A stretch of DNA of 64,000 bases, taken from contig JABSSL010000087.1 in the NCBI GenBank assembly GCA_013214355.1, positions 1 through 64,000 on the forward strand, in the 5' to 3' direction. The notes beneath the pieces were generated by a model. It was not told the DNA's origin, ran no database searches, and saw only the letters and a list, made by a program, of their open reading frames with translations. This document shows, one piece after another, positions 16,847 through 26,157 of the stretch; the first letter of the stretch is position 1; each line of letters opens with the position of its first letter. The DNA comes from Saprospiraceae bacterium (GTDB taxonomy: Bacteria; Bacteroidota; Bacteroidia; Chitinophagales; Saprospiraceae). Made by a program: the position numbers and the translations under genes.

Positions 16847-18598
16847 ATGAGAAAAACAGGACTCATGACTAGATATCTTTTACTCCTTGTAACAGTTTTA
16901 CACCCCTGCCTACCTGCCCTGGCTCAACATGAGCTAGACGCAAAACTCATCCAAAAAACGCAGGACTTGATTGAAGAAAAAATGGAAACGGATGACATTG
17001 TGGGGGTAAGCGCAGCCATTCTCCTGAATGATTCCCTTATCTGGGAAAAGGGCTTCGGCTTTGCTGACGTAGAGAATCAGGTGCCGATGGATGAAAATAC
17101 CGTTGTCCATATCGGTTCCGTCACTAAACCTATTACGGCTCTATGTGCCATGCAACTTCAGGAGCAAGGTCTCCTCGACCTTAACGAACCGATTACTGCC
17201 TACCTATCTCAATTTAACCCTCATAACCTATTCGGAGAGAATGGCGAAGTCACCGTGAAACACTTGATCATGCATTCAGCTGGTTTACAGGGAGATATTT
17301 TCAAAAATAGCGACCTAGCATCAGGAAAGTATACAGATGTGGTTGATTTCGTGAATGAGACTCATTTGCTCTATCCTCCCGGCCGACTGGAGTACTATTC
17401 TAATGCCAGCTACAACATTCTAGGTCATATCATAAAGGAAGTAAGTGGGATGGATTATGCGCAGTATGTCCATAAACATATTTTCAAGCCCTTGGGTATG
17501 ACTAGGTCTGGTTTCTATATGGATTCTCTAGCGAACAGCACTAAAATTTATGATCGGAAGGGCCAGCAGGTCATAGACTACCCCTTGCGAGATATTGCTT
17601 CCGGAGGCATTTACTGTAGTGTCCATGATTTTGCGCTGCTAGCCCAGGGAATCATTAATTCCTATCACGGTCAATCTCCTGCCTTAGTTGGAAGTGCCAC
17701 GATGAGACAAATCTTCACGCTTCAAAATGAAGCGGTAGAGTATGTCATCGGAAGGAACAAAAGGGGACTAGGCTGGTACTTATTTGAAAACCCGGACGGC
17801 CTGGCGGCTAATCACACAGGGTCTGCGGGTTTTGCCTTTGCGCATCTGATGATTTTCCCGCGGGACAGAGCAGCCATTATGGTGCTAACCAATTCTCAGA
17901 ATGGTAGAGAACTGGCTGAAAATGCCGGATACAACTTCCTAGCAGAATTCGGTTTAGCGATAGCGGATGTGTTTTTGCCATCATTAATCGACGTAGAAAA
18001 GCAGAGCTCTGATCAATCAGTTACGGTATCCAAAGAGATATTAAAAACGTACGTAGGAAACTATGGGGAGGCCATATCCTATTCCAGGGTATTTTTGGAA
18101 AACGATACCTTACAAATCATTAGAGGAAAGGAACGATTCCGTTTAATCCCTAGAAGTTCTAACTCCTTTATTCCCTTAGATAGCACAGGAAATGGAGTAA
18201 AAAACACTTGGTATCATTTCAAAGATATAGGTTCTCTTCCTTGTTTGGTGGTGAAATTTGATCAGGCAGAACGGATATTGGGGTATAAATTTGAATCCAT
18301 TAATAGCAAGAAATGGCAAGACAAGACCGGAATTTATGCGCACTTTGGCTACCAATTGAAAGCCGGAGACATGAAATTTGAAAGCATTGAGCTCCAAATC
18401 ACCGACGACAATGTACTCCTTGCAATAATACGCGCCGCAGGAAATATTCAATACCCTATGCCGATTGACCTTATATCGGAAAAATATGGGAAAACAGCTG
18501 GCTTACTATCGGGCTACGGCTGGACTTTGACTTTTTCTGAAAACGATACATATTATCTCGTCGACTTTGCAGGATTAACTTTTAGGAAAGAGAAATAG
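16847..18598 (+). CDS. Secreted beta-lactamase-class-C-like serine hydrolase
   Basis: 583 residues with a signal peptide ending near LPALAQ (about residue 27). The catalytic domain has the SxxK nucleophile motif in HIGSVTKPITALCA, the YxN motif in YYSNASYNILG and a third-box HTG in NHTGSAGFAFAH. This is the serine beta-lactamase/D-aminopeptidase/esterase fold (family S12), and most Bacteroidota members are peptidases or esterases, not resistance enzymes. The ~200 residues after the domain form a beta-rich C-terminal extension typical of these proteins. Starts at ATG 16847. Confidence 0.88.
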   Translation: MRKTGLMTRYLLLLVTVLHPCLPALAQHELDAKLIQKTQDLIEEKMETDDIVGVSAAILLNDSLIWEKGFGFADVENQVPMDENTVVHIGSVTKPITALCAMQLQEQGLLDLNEPITAYLSQFNPHNLFGENGEVTVKHLIMHSAGLQGDIFKNSDLASGKYTDVVDFVNETHLLYPPGRLEYYSNASYNILGHIIKEVSGMDYAQYVHKHIFKPLGMTRSGFYMDSLANSTKIYDRKGQQVIDYPLRDIASGGIYCSVHDFALLAQGIINSYHGQSPALVGSATMRQIFTLQNEAVEYVIGRNKRGLGWYLFENPDGLAANHTGSAGFAFAHLMIFPRDRAAIMVLTNSQNGRELAENAGYNFLAEFGLAIADVFLPSLIDVEKQSSDQSVTVSKEILKTYVGNYGEAISYSRVFLENDTLQIIRGKERFRLIPRSSNSFIPLDSTGNGVKNTWYHFKDIGSLPCLVVKFDQAERILGYKFESINSKKWQDKTGIYAHFGYQLKAGDMKFESIELQITDDNVLLAIIRAAGNIQYPMPIDLISEKYGKTAGLLSGYGWTLTFSENDTYYLVDFAGLTFRKEK

Positions 18599-18643
18599 GC
18601 CGCATTAATAGCATGAATAAGTTGTAGTGATATAAATTGCAGG

Positions 18644-19702
18644 ATGAACAAAATCTTCGAATTCTTCCAGAACTCCGTCGAGGAGGCCGAGGAATGGCTA
18701 CATCAAATAACGCGTCAATTCAAAGGAGATGACCCCATCATCATCCTTCCCTATCGAGGGTATGCCAATGAGAAACGACTATTCTTCAAAGGCAGAGTAT
18801 TGGAGGATGAAAGCTTTTGGGAAAGCCGTACCAAAGGAGAACTGAGCAATTTAATGGCCAGTTTCAAACGCTTTGACACCGATGAGATACCTTTTGCCAA
18901 GGTCTCCATTCAGGTGGGAGAACGGACTTTTGATGTACAAGCGGATCACGAAGGCTATTTCACCTTGGATACCCATTGGGACCCGCCCGAGCTCCAGCCA
19001 ATCAACCATTGGCTAAAAGCTGATCTGCAATTGACAGAAGTTGAAAATTCGAATACGGACAGGCCGGTGTTCAAGACCACGGGAGAAATCTTTCTGCCCG
19101 CCCCTTCAGCTAGCTACGGGGTAATCACTGATGTGGATGATACCGTGCTCCAAACACACGTTACTTCACGGCTTCGTTTCAAGATGTTATATGCTACTTT
19201 CATGCAAAATGCTGAAGAACGCTTGCCCATGGAAGGTGTAGTAGAACTGTTTCAGGCTTTCGCAAAAGGAGAAAAGGGAATAGGTAACAACCCTATCTTT
19301 TACGTGTCCAATAGCCCCTGGAACCTATACGACCTCTTGGAAAAGTTCATGGAATTCCATGAACTCCCCAAAGGTCCCATATTCCTCAGGGATTATGGTA
19401 TTCGGCCAGCGGGTGAGTTCTCGCAGCACAAACTAGCCACGATCAGTCGGATATTGGATACGTATCCCGACTTGCCCTTTATTATGCTAGGAGATACGGC
19501 TTCCAAAGATGCTGACTTCTACATCCAGCTAGCAGAGCAATACCCTGGAAGGATCAAAGCCATTTATATTCGACTCACCAAAAACAACAAGAATGCCCGC
19601 AGGGTGGCAGAACTTATAGAGACGAAATCCAACACCAATGCCGTGCTGGTTCACTCTTCTCAGGAAATTCGCACCCATGCAGAAAGTATTGGATTACTGT
19701 AA
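18644..19702 (+). CDS. App1-family phosphatidate phosphatase-like protein
   Basis: 352 residues. The C-terminal domain (from ~165) starts YGVITDVDDTVLQT, the HAD-type DxDxT motif of the App1/DUF2183 catalytic domain, followed by FYVSNSPWNLYDLL, GPIFLRDYG, and FIMLGDTASKDADFY with the downstream acidic motif. App1 dephosphorylates phosphatidate to diacylglycerol in yeast; bacterial homologues are poorly characterised. The N-terminal ~150 residues are the usual beta-rich companion (YRGYANEKRLFFKGRVLED). Five bases before the macro-domain gene and co-directional with it, so probably one operon. Confidence 0.88.
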   Translation: MNKIFEFFQNSVEEAEEWLHQITRQFKGDDPIIILPYRGYANEKRLFFKGRVLEDESFWESRTKGELSNLMASFKRFDTDEIPFAKVSIQVGERTFDVQADHEGYFTLDTHWDPPELQPINHWLKADLQLTEVENSNTDRPVFKTTGEIFLPAPSASYGVITDVDDTVLQTHVTSRLRFKMLYATFMQNAEERLPMEGVVELFQAFAKGEKGIGNNPIFYVSNSPWNLYDLLEKFMEFHELPKGPIFLRDYGIRPAGEFSQHKLATISRILDTYPDLPFIMLGDTASKDADFYIQLAEQYPGRIKAIYIRLTKNNKNARRVAELIETKSNTNAVLVHSSQEIRTHAESIGLL

Positions 19703-19707
19703 AATTT

Positions 19708-20172
19708 ATGATTATGAAAGTTACAGAAGGAGATTTAATTCAATTAGCGCTTGCGGGTGAGTTTGATGTGATCATTCATGGCTGTAATTGTTTCTGTACC
19801 ATGGGAGCGGGAATAGCCTTATCCATCAAGAGAACCTTCCCGGAAGCTTATCAAGCAGACTTAGCTACCGAATCCGGCGATCGATCGAAATTAGGGACCA
19901 TTAGCTGGGCCACACAGATACGAGAGGGCAAGGAACTCATCATTGTTAATGGGTACACTCAATATAACTGGAGAGGTAAAGGCGTAAAGGTAGAATATGA
20001 TGCCGTAGACAGCGTCTTCAAATTGGTAAAGGAAAAATTTGGGGGTAAAAGGATCGGGTATCCAGCTATTGGGGCAGGCTTAGCAGGAGGAGATTGGCAG
20101 AAAATCGAAGCGATTATCAGAGAAGCATTAGCAGGAGAGGATCACACCTTTGTCAAGTACAAGCCCAAATAA
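19708..20172 (+). CDS. Macro-domain protein (ADP-ribose binding/hydrolysing)
   Basis: 154 residues forming a single macro domain. VIIHGCNCFCTMGAGIALSI carries the conserved Asn and Gly-rich loop that binds ADP-ribose, and IGYPAIGAGLAGGDW is the second phosphate-binding loop. Members bind ADP-ribose or remove it from proteins or metabolites. ATG 19708 and ATG 19714 are both possible starts. Middle gene of a tight App1 - macro domain - AraC series (gaps of 5 and 10 bases). Confidence 0.9.
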   Translation: MIMKVTEGDLIQLALAGEFDVIIHGCNCFCTMGAGIALSIKRTFPEAYQADLATESGDRSKLGTISWATQIREGKELIIVNGYTQYNWRGKGVKVEYDAVDSVFKLVKEKFGGKRIGYPAIGAGLAGGDWQKIEAIIREALAGEDHTFVKYKPK

Positions 20173-20182
20173 GTCGAATTCA

Positions 20183-21607
20183 ATGCCAAAGGAATCCAAC
20201 AACACAAAAACAGCGTACATCCAACGCATCAATGATGTACTCGATTTCATTGAAAAAAACTTGGATGCAGACCTATCACTTGACAAATTAGCCAAGAAAG
20301 CTCGCTATTCCGCCTTCCATTTCCATAGAGTTTTTTCAACCGTCGTCGGAGAAAATATCAACAAATTTGTCACTAGAAAGAGGATAGAGAGAATTGGGTC
20401 CATTCTACTAGTGGAGAAGGATCGATCCATCAAGGAACTCGCCTACACCTACGGATTCAATAGTGAGAGTTCATTTTCAAGAAGCTTTAAGCAATTTTAT
20501 GGTGTAACCCCCACAGCATTTAAAACTAGCGGAAAAGAAACACTTAGCAAGATTGGTATAGCCCTATTTCCCCTTGAAAAATACATTTGTAGCATTGATG
20601 GAACGCAAAAATGGTTAGACATGAATGCTCAAATAGAAGTCAAACAATTACCGGAGATCCAACTACTTGGTATCATGCAGATCGGGGAATTTGAAAAGAT
20701 GGGGAGCCTATTCGAAAGCTTAATGAAATGGGGGGCCAAAAAGGGAATTTTGAATCCCTACGGTTTCAAAGCCATTACCATATATCACGACAACCCAAAC
20801 GTCACGCAACTAGAAAAAACGAGGTTCAGCGCCTGCATTACCGTTGACAAAGAAATAGCGGGAGAAGGAGCAATCAGGTCGCTTACTATCGAAAAAGGCA
20901 AGTATGTCGTAGGGCGTTTTGAAATCGATGCCAGGGACATCCCAGCGGCATGGCAAAGTATGCTAGTCTGGGTGCTAGAACATGGCTATAGATTTAGAGA
21001 TGGAGACTATTTCGAAACCTATCTAAATGATCCTACCACACATCCCGAACAGCAATTTATCATAGAGATCAACATTCCCATCGAAGGAGAGGGTAAGGCT
21101 AGCGTTGAGCAAACACCTCAAGAGATCAGCAAGAAGCAAATATCAAGCTGTGATACCCTAAACGGAGAAGACCTTGCGCCAATAGATTACGGCCAAGCCA
21201 TCACCTATATGAAAACCTTGCGATTATACTTCAAAAAAGCCTATGGTACACTGTTTAGCTATGGCGCCATTTATCGAGCTAATCCAGATTTCTCCTACTT
21301 CTCTCTAACCCCGGCTGCCCTAAAAAAACTAAAACTGAAATTCGTCATCGTATGGGATCATAAAGCGTCGCAGTTCACGATCTGCCTTTCTGGACAAAAC
21401 AAAGACATCCGCAAAAAATACTGGCACATCTTCAAAGGAAGCCATTGGGATAAGTATCAAGTGGTCCATTCTATTGAAAAGAGCCTATCCATTATTGATC
21501 ATCCCATCCTTACTACTGCAAATTTTCAAAATCCTGAAGCCTTGACGAAGCAGATTGAGAGAGAATCATTGAAATTCATCGATGATCTCAGTGAAGTTCT
21601 CAAATGA
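20183..21607 (+). CDS. AraC-family regulator with GyrI-like effector domain and extra C-terminal domain
   Basis: About 474 residues from ATG 20183 (a TTG 33 bases upstream would lie within the macro-domain gene). Residues ~10-110 are an N-terminal AraC double HTH (LDKLAKKARYSAFHFHRVFS, then IKELAYTYGFNSESSFSRSF). Residues ~145-305 are a GyrI-like/Rob-type ligand-binding domain ending EQQFIIEINIPI. A further ~140 residues follow that such regulators normally lack (AITYMKTLRLYFKKAYGTLF, YWHIFKGSHWDKYQ); they look like a separate small alpha/beta domain that I do not recognise. Ten bases after the macro-domain gene. Confidence 0.88.
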   Translation: MPKESNNTKTAYIQRINDVLDFIEKNLDADLSLDKLAKKARYSAFHFHRVFSTVVGENINKFVTRKRIERIGSILLVEKDRSIKELAYTYGFNSESSFSRSFKQFYGVTPTAFKTSGKETLSKIGIALFPLEKYICSIDGTQKWLDMNAQIEVKQLPEIQLLGIMQIGEFEKMGSLFESLMKWGAKKGILNPYGFKAITIYHDNPNVTQLEKTRFSACITVDKEIAGEGAIRSLTIEKGKYVVGRFEIDARDIPAAWQSMLVWVLEHGYRFRDGDYFETYLNDPTTHPEQQFIIEINIPIEGEGKASVEQTPQEISKKQISSCDTLNGEDLAPIDYGQAITYMKTLRLYFKKAYGTLFSYGAIYRANPDFSYFSLTPAALKKLKLKFVIVWDHKASQFTICLSGQNKDIRKKYWHIFKGSHWDKYQVVHSIEKSLSIIDHPILTTANFQNPEALTKQIERESLKFIDDLSEVLK

Positions 21608-21662
21608 TTATGTCAGATCTCATCCTAGACAACCAACAGAAAGGCTAAGTGATCTATATACA

Positions 21663-22956
21663 TCAAAAACGCCTATACTTCGAAGACAACAACTTATTCG
21701 CCTCCGCTTGCTTAAACTGCGAGGTCTCATTCCGCCAATGCAAAGTCTTATTGGGAAAACGATTGGCTACCACGCCTAACAAAATAGCTTCGGAAAGGCG
21801 AGCCGCGTAGGAGAACGGGGCGCTGCATTCATCTTTCCCCAGGCAGGCATCCACAAACTGGAGATAGTGGTTGTGTTTTTCTAATTCCGGAAAGTCAATC
21901 TTCTCATACTGACCATTGAAGATTAGCTTTGGATAATCAATGTGCGGCAGCAATAGACGTCCCTTTTCCCCCACAAACATGGCTCCTTGTCCTGGCAATT
22001 TATCTCCATTAGGCATGCGCAAATCCTTATGTGCTTCCGGAGCTCCAGGACCATCATACCAAACCCACTTCAGTTGCTTGGCCGTATATTCCGTGCCCGG
22101 AAATTTGTAGGTCACCACATTGTTCTCTGGATGGCCGAAGCCATTAGGCTGTCTGCACTTTGTTTTTATTGTTTTTGGAACATCTAAAGCCAAAGCAGTA
22201 TAGGGGGTGTCGAAGATATGAACGCCCATATCACCAAGCGTACCGCAACCGTAGTCCAATAGTTTACGCCAATTTCCAGGGTGGTACACCTTCTCCTTAT
22301 AAGCTCGTTCGGGTGAAGTTCCCAGCCATAGATTCCAATCCAAATGCTTAGGAACAGGATCGCTGCCTGTTGGCGCGGGGCCGTTATACCCCCAATTCTT
22401 GTTGGACCAAGCTCGTACTGTTTTCACCTTACCGATCAAGCCAGATTGGATCAACTTCACCGTACCTCGGTACTGATTCCAGGAGTGGATCTGGATGCCC
22501 ATCTGTGTGACCAGCTCTTTATCAGCAGCTAATTTGCGCATGGCTCGAGCTTCTGATACATGGTGTGTCAAGGGCTTCTGGCAGTAGACCGGTTTGCCCA
22601 ACTCCATTGCTCGAATCGAAGCAGGAGCGTGCGTGTGATCAGGGGTTGAAACAATCACTGCATCAATTTCACTTCCCATCTCATCAAAGAGTTTCCTGTA
22701 ATCCCGATAAGTTTTAGCACCTGGATGCTTTTTCTTGGCTGCGGCCAAGGCCTTGGCATCTACATCACACAAAGCCGTTACTCTGACTAATTCATGCGCT
22801 GCAATTGATTTAAGATCGGCATTGCCCATTCCGCCCACCCCGATGTGTGCGGTTCTGAGATGCGTCTTTTTAGTAATTGCCCAAACGGAAGAAGGTAGAA
22901 AAGTGACGGAAGAGGCTAGGATAGCCGATTTTTTTCAAGAAATCTCTTTTTTTCAT
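21663..22956 (-). CDS. Gfo/Idh/MocA-family oxidoreductase with frameshifted export signal
   Basis: NAD(P)-dependent sugar oxidoreductase family. The body (to 22838 and upstream in frame) reads RTAHIGVGGMGNADL, LCDVDAKALAAAKKKHPG, VIVSTPDHTHAPASI and QKPLTHHVSEARAM, with the Lys of the catalytic EKP-like motif; C-terminal half is the Gfo/Idh beta-sheet domain. ATG 22956 starts MKKRDFLKKIG, but the in-frame continuation hits a stop; the frame of the body, read back, is KKSAILASSVTFLPSSVWA. Removing one A from the A7 run (T7 at 22929-22935 on +) gives MKKRDFLKKSAILASS, closely matching RRDFIKKSAIASS in the paralogue at 46123. So the gene as written needs slippage, an error correction, or a GTG start at 22838 that would cut into the Rossmann strand. 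Confidence 0.82.
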
Positions 22957-23105
22957 GTCTTGCCTTGCTTAAAGTGGTTGATCTAGGAGGTAATTAAAGT
23001 CTTACACTAAAAGTACATATTTGCAGCGTAGGGCCAGATATACACGTTGAGAAAAACAGCTAAGGTTTATCCAATCTTCAGAATCAATCCCCACTGTAGC
23101 ATTTA

Positions 23106-23122
23106 ATGCAACATTGTTGCAT
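23106..23122. promoter_or_regulatory. 17-bp palindrome upstream of the PepSY gene
   Basis: ATGCAAC, spacer ATT, GTTGCAT: perfect seven-base arms. It ends 57 bases before the ATG at 23180, in the promoter zone. The size and symmetry suit a dimeric repressor of the Fur/Zur type, but the regulator is an inference. Confidence 0.5.
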
Positions 23123-23179
23123 AATGAGATTCTGTTTTCTATTTTGCGCCGACTAAAGCTATCATGCAATCTCTACATT

Positions 23180-24697
23180 ATGCCTTTGAAAGGAAAAAAT
23201 ACCAAGCAACTAACTCGAGTAATGCTGATTGTACACCGATACTTGGGTTTCTGTATGTCTCTACTCTTCCTGTTCTGGTTTCTTTCTGGCTTCGTAATGA
23301 TGTATAAAGACTTTCCCTATCTATCGAAAACTGAAACCTGGGAAAGGAGTGAAGAAATCCCGGTTGAAAAGATTGAGGTGATGGCCCATGAATGGATCAA
23401 GACAAATGGTTTGGGAGCACTTGAATGGGCATCCATTAAGGTCGTGGCCCTGGAGGGTAGACCTGTTTTTAGGCTTAAAGACAAGGATGGCATACCTTAT
23501 TGCTACTATGGTGATACCGGGGAACTAGTCACTCCCATTACCCAAGACAGAGCTGGTAGGATCGCACGTGCTTTTATGGGTAACCAATTTGAAGTTACCA
23601 GAGTGGAAGAATTGAACGGACTTGACCAATGGATACCGCGTACCCGTTTCTTACCTTATTTACCGGCCCACAAAGTGCACATGAATGATGGCAGCGGCAC
23701 CGTCTGCTACGTTTCATCCATTACCGGCGAAGTCTTTCAAAAACTGAATACTTCCGATAAGATATGGGCCTGGCTGGGGCCGATACCGCATTGGATTTAT
23801 TTTAAGGATCTGCGTATTCACACTCAACGCTGGAGAAATATCGTCATTTTCCTCAGTATACTGGGCACCATTATGTGTATTGCTGGTCTGTATATGGGAG
23901 TTACCAGGGTAAGGATCAAAGATACCTCGTGGAAGAATCTGAGCCCCTACAAGAAATTCTGGTTCAAATGGCACCACTATACAGGCTTTGTTTTTGGCTT
24001 CATCATTTTCGCCTGGATTTTGAGTGGCTTACTTTCCATGAACCCTTGGCGTTGGAGCCCTTCAACTGGTCTAAATGCGGAAGAATCGGCTCTCTGGAAA
24101 GGTGGTAACTTAACACCTAAAATATTCCAAATCAACCCAGCTCAAGTCCTCCTTACTCAGGGAAAGGAAAGCGTAGCCATAAAGGAGCTAGAGTATCTGC
24201 GATTTGCTGGACAGCCTTATTATCTACTTTGGAAATCCGAGGGTACTAGCACGTTGGTTTATGCCGATGAGATCGAGCCACCGCTGCCCCAATTGGAGAC
24301 CAATCTATATATCCAGCAAGTGAAAACCATCCAACCAGAAAAAGAAATCTCAGCAGTGGAAGTGTTGAAGGATTACGATGCTTATTACTATGACAAACAT
24401 CAAACTAAACCTTTACCTGTAGTCAAAATTAGCTTGAAAGACGACCGGAATACTAGCTATTATATCAATCCTAAAACCACCCAAGTCATGAGTAAATATG
24501 AGACTAAGAGTAGGATCAATCGTTGGCTCTACCATGGCTTACACAGCCTTGATTTTCCTGCTTTGTATTTCAAAAGACCATTATGGGATGTTATTGTTAT
24601 GATTTTACTGCTAGGAGGCACTTCTGTAACCCTCACTGGACTAGTTCTAACCTATCGGTGGCTGAAGAGAAAAACGAAGAAGCATATGCTCAAGTAA
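23180..24697 (+). CDS. PepSY-associated transmembrane protein
   Basis: About 505 residues from ATG 23180 (the longer TTG form would begin inside the palindrome). TM1 follows LTRVMLIVHRYLGFCMSLLF with the conserved HRYLG histidine; further helices include IVIFLSILGTIMCIAGLYMG, KFWFKWHHYTGFVFGFIIFAWILSG with the HHYTGF motif, and a last one after WLYHGLHSLDFPALY. This is the PepSY_TM layout found in iron or copper uptake loci, where members act as membrane ferric/flavin reductases or siderophore helpers. Histidines on TM helices are compatible with haem binding (inference). Stands alone; the upstream palindrome suggests metal control. Confidence 0.85.
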   Translation: MPLKGKNTKQLTRVMLIVHRYLGFCMSLLFLFWFLSGFVMMYKDFPYLSKTETWERSEEIPVEKIEVMAHEWIKTNGLGALEWASIKVVALEGRPVFRLKDKDGIPYCYYGDTGELVTPITQDRAGRIARAFMGNQFEVTRVEELNGLDQWIPRTRFLPYLPAHKVHMNDGSGTVCYVSSITGEVFQKLNTSDKIWAWLGPIPHWIYFKDLRIHTQRWRNIVIFLSILGTIMCIAGLYMGVTRVRIKDTSWKNLSPYKKFWFKWHHYTGFVFGFIIFAWILSGLLSMNPWRWSPSTGLNAEESALWKGGNLTPKIFQINPAQVLLTQGKESVAIKELEYLRFAGQPYYLLWKSEGTSTLVYADEIEPPLPQLETNLYIQQVKTIQPEKEISAVEVLKDYDAYYYDKHQTKPLPVVKISLKDDRNTSYYINPKTTQVMSKYETKSRINRWLYHGLHSLDFPALYFKRPLWDVIVMILLLGGTSVTLTGLVLTYRWLKRKTKKHMLK

Positions 24698-24838
24698 TGT
24701 GACAATATAATTCGCAATTTGACACCCTGGAGCTAAGACCAAGTCCTCCCTCCCCACCCTTGTGTATCAAAAGATACCGTCTTTTACCCTCAAGCTGGCT
24801 ATTTTTATAGGACTACAAAACAATTAAAACCGATAATT

Positions 24839-25093
24839 ATGACAGCTTCTGACCACCTTTCTACCAACACTGCACAAAGAGATATTGCTAAAGTAAGAGC
24901 ACACGATGCCATAGTTGGGCTATTGTATTTAGCCTCGGTGGGTCTAGCCTTCCAATTTGGAATCCAATGGCTCTACATTGCACTAGCGGTAGGCGTTTTG
25001 CAAATCATCAGTCCATTCACGAAATTCTGCCCGGTATATGCTGTATTGAATAAGCTAATGCCAGACTCTACCCCGATGCAGAATGGGAAATAG
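24839..25093 (+). CDS. Small membrane protein, DUF2892 (YgaP-like) family
   Basis: 84 residues. Two hydrophobic helices (IVGLLYLASVGLAFQFGI and LYIALAVGVLQIISPF) are followed by the CPVYAVLNKL tail seen in DUF2892 proteins. Family members are often next to rhodanese or Crp/Fnr genes and are linked to sulfide handling. A Crp/Fnr gene lies 320 bases downstream on the same strand. Confidence 0.8.
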   Translation: MTASDHLSTNTAQRDIAKVRAHDAIVGLLYLASVGLAFQFGIQWLYIALAVGVLQIISPFTKFCPVYAVLNKLMPDSTPMQNGK

Positions 25094-25103
25094 TCTATCA
25101 TTC

Positions 25104-25266
25104 AATACCGTGGAACAAAAGTTTTTTTGGGATATTGAGCATTGGATTTTGGTGAAGGGCAAGGCTCGAAGAGGGAAGATAGCCTTAGCTACCTGACCGA
25201 TGAGAAACGCTGCCATTCGCCAAAAGACATACTCAAGATGCAAAGTTACTTATGTTCCACGGTATT
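25104..25266. repeat. 163-bp fold-back (long imperfect hairpin) element
   Basis: Terminal 18-base inverted repeats (25104-25121, AATACCGTGGAACAAAAG; 25249-25266) with one mismatch. Pairing continues inward: left ATTGAGCATTGGATTTTGG against the complement of the right arm CTTGAGTATGTCTTTTGG, so each arm is about 65-70 bases. It occupies the gap between the DUF2892 and Crp/Fnr genes. Different sequence from the element at 12006-12195 but the same design. Confidence 0.7.
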
Positions 25267-25413
25267 CAAGTAGGGTGACGATAGAGAACGCTAATTTTCA
25301 GATGCTTTTTTCATGGCTTACTAGAAATCCACAACTGGTATTGTCACGCTAGTTATTAGGAATCAAGCATATTAAAGACGATCTTTAGTATCCATACTTG
25401 AACCCCTACAGCT

Positions 25414-26043
25414 ATGACCCTAAACCAACTTGATCTTGAAAAAGAGCTAATTGAAGAACTGCAAAACAACTGCCAAACGATTGTAGTAGACGAACAGGTC
25501 GTCCTGGCGGAGTCGGGAAAATACATGAAGATGATTCCGCTGGTATTGAGTGGCCTGATCCGAGTCTTTCGAAATGATTACGATTTGGATAGAGAAATTC
25601 TCCTGTACTACATCCCCGAAGGACAGACTTGCATGATGTCTCTAGTCGCTAGTTTTGCCCAAATGAAAAGTCAGGTACATGCCATTACAGAAAAAAAATC
25701 TGAGTTACTCCTGATTCCGACCTCTAAAGTCCGGGAATGGCAGATCAAATATTCCAAATGGAATCAATTCATCATTAATACCTTTCTGGGGCGATATACG
25801 GAGTTACTGAACACCATCAATGATCTTAGTTTCAAGCACATTGACGAACGAGTATATAACTACCTTGTTCAGTATCGTCATCGTTATGGTGAGGATCGGG
25901 TAAAACTGACCCATCAGAAATTGGCCAATGAACTCGGAACTACTCGAGTAGTGATTTCGAGAATATTGAAAGACTTGGAAAAGCAAGGCCAAATCAAACT
26001 AATGCGAGGAGAGATTCAGCTGACTCAGCTGCTCGCGAAATAA
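25414..26043 (+). CDS. Crp/Fnr-family transcriptional regulator
   Basis: 209 residues. An N-terminal cyclic-nucleotide-binding beta-roll (KYMKMIPLVLSGLIRVFRND, ILLYYIPEGQTCMMS) is followed by a dimer helix and a C-terminal HTH (LTHQKLANELGTTRVVISRIL). The effector-binding Arg/Glu pattern of true cAMP sensors is not clear, as usual for Bacteroidota members. Probably regulates the DUF2892 gene or other redox/sulfur genes; this is inferred from neighbours only. Confidence 0.92.
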   Translation: MTLNQLDLEKELIEELQNNCQTIVVDEQVVLAESGKYMKMIPLVLSGLIRVFRNDYDLDREILLYYIPEGQTCMMSLVASFAQMKSQVHAITEKKSELLLIPTSKVREWQIKYSKWNQFIINTFLGRYTELLNTINDLSFKHIDERVYNYLVQYRHRYGEDRVKLTHQKLANELGTTRVVISRILKDLEKQGQIKLMRGEIQLTQLLAK

Positions 26044-26157
26044 CAAAAACCTTGTGGACCAGACTTGAATGAGCAACTTGGACCTACAGGAATGTGCTAA
26101 ATCAGTTGGTAGCATCAGCCACTAACGGATTCAGCAATTTTTCCAAGGGTTTCATAC

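Noticed and set aside
16847-18598. Antibiotic-resistance class C beta-lactamase
   Set aside because: It has the fold and SxxK/YxN motifs, but an HTG third box, a long C-terminal extension and relatives that are mostly peptidases or esterases argue against a resistance role.
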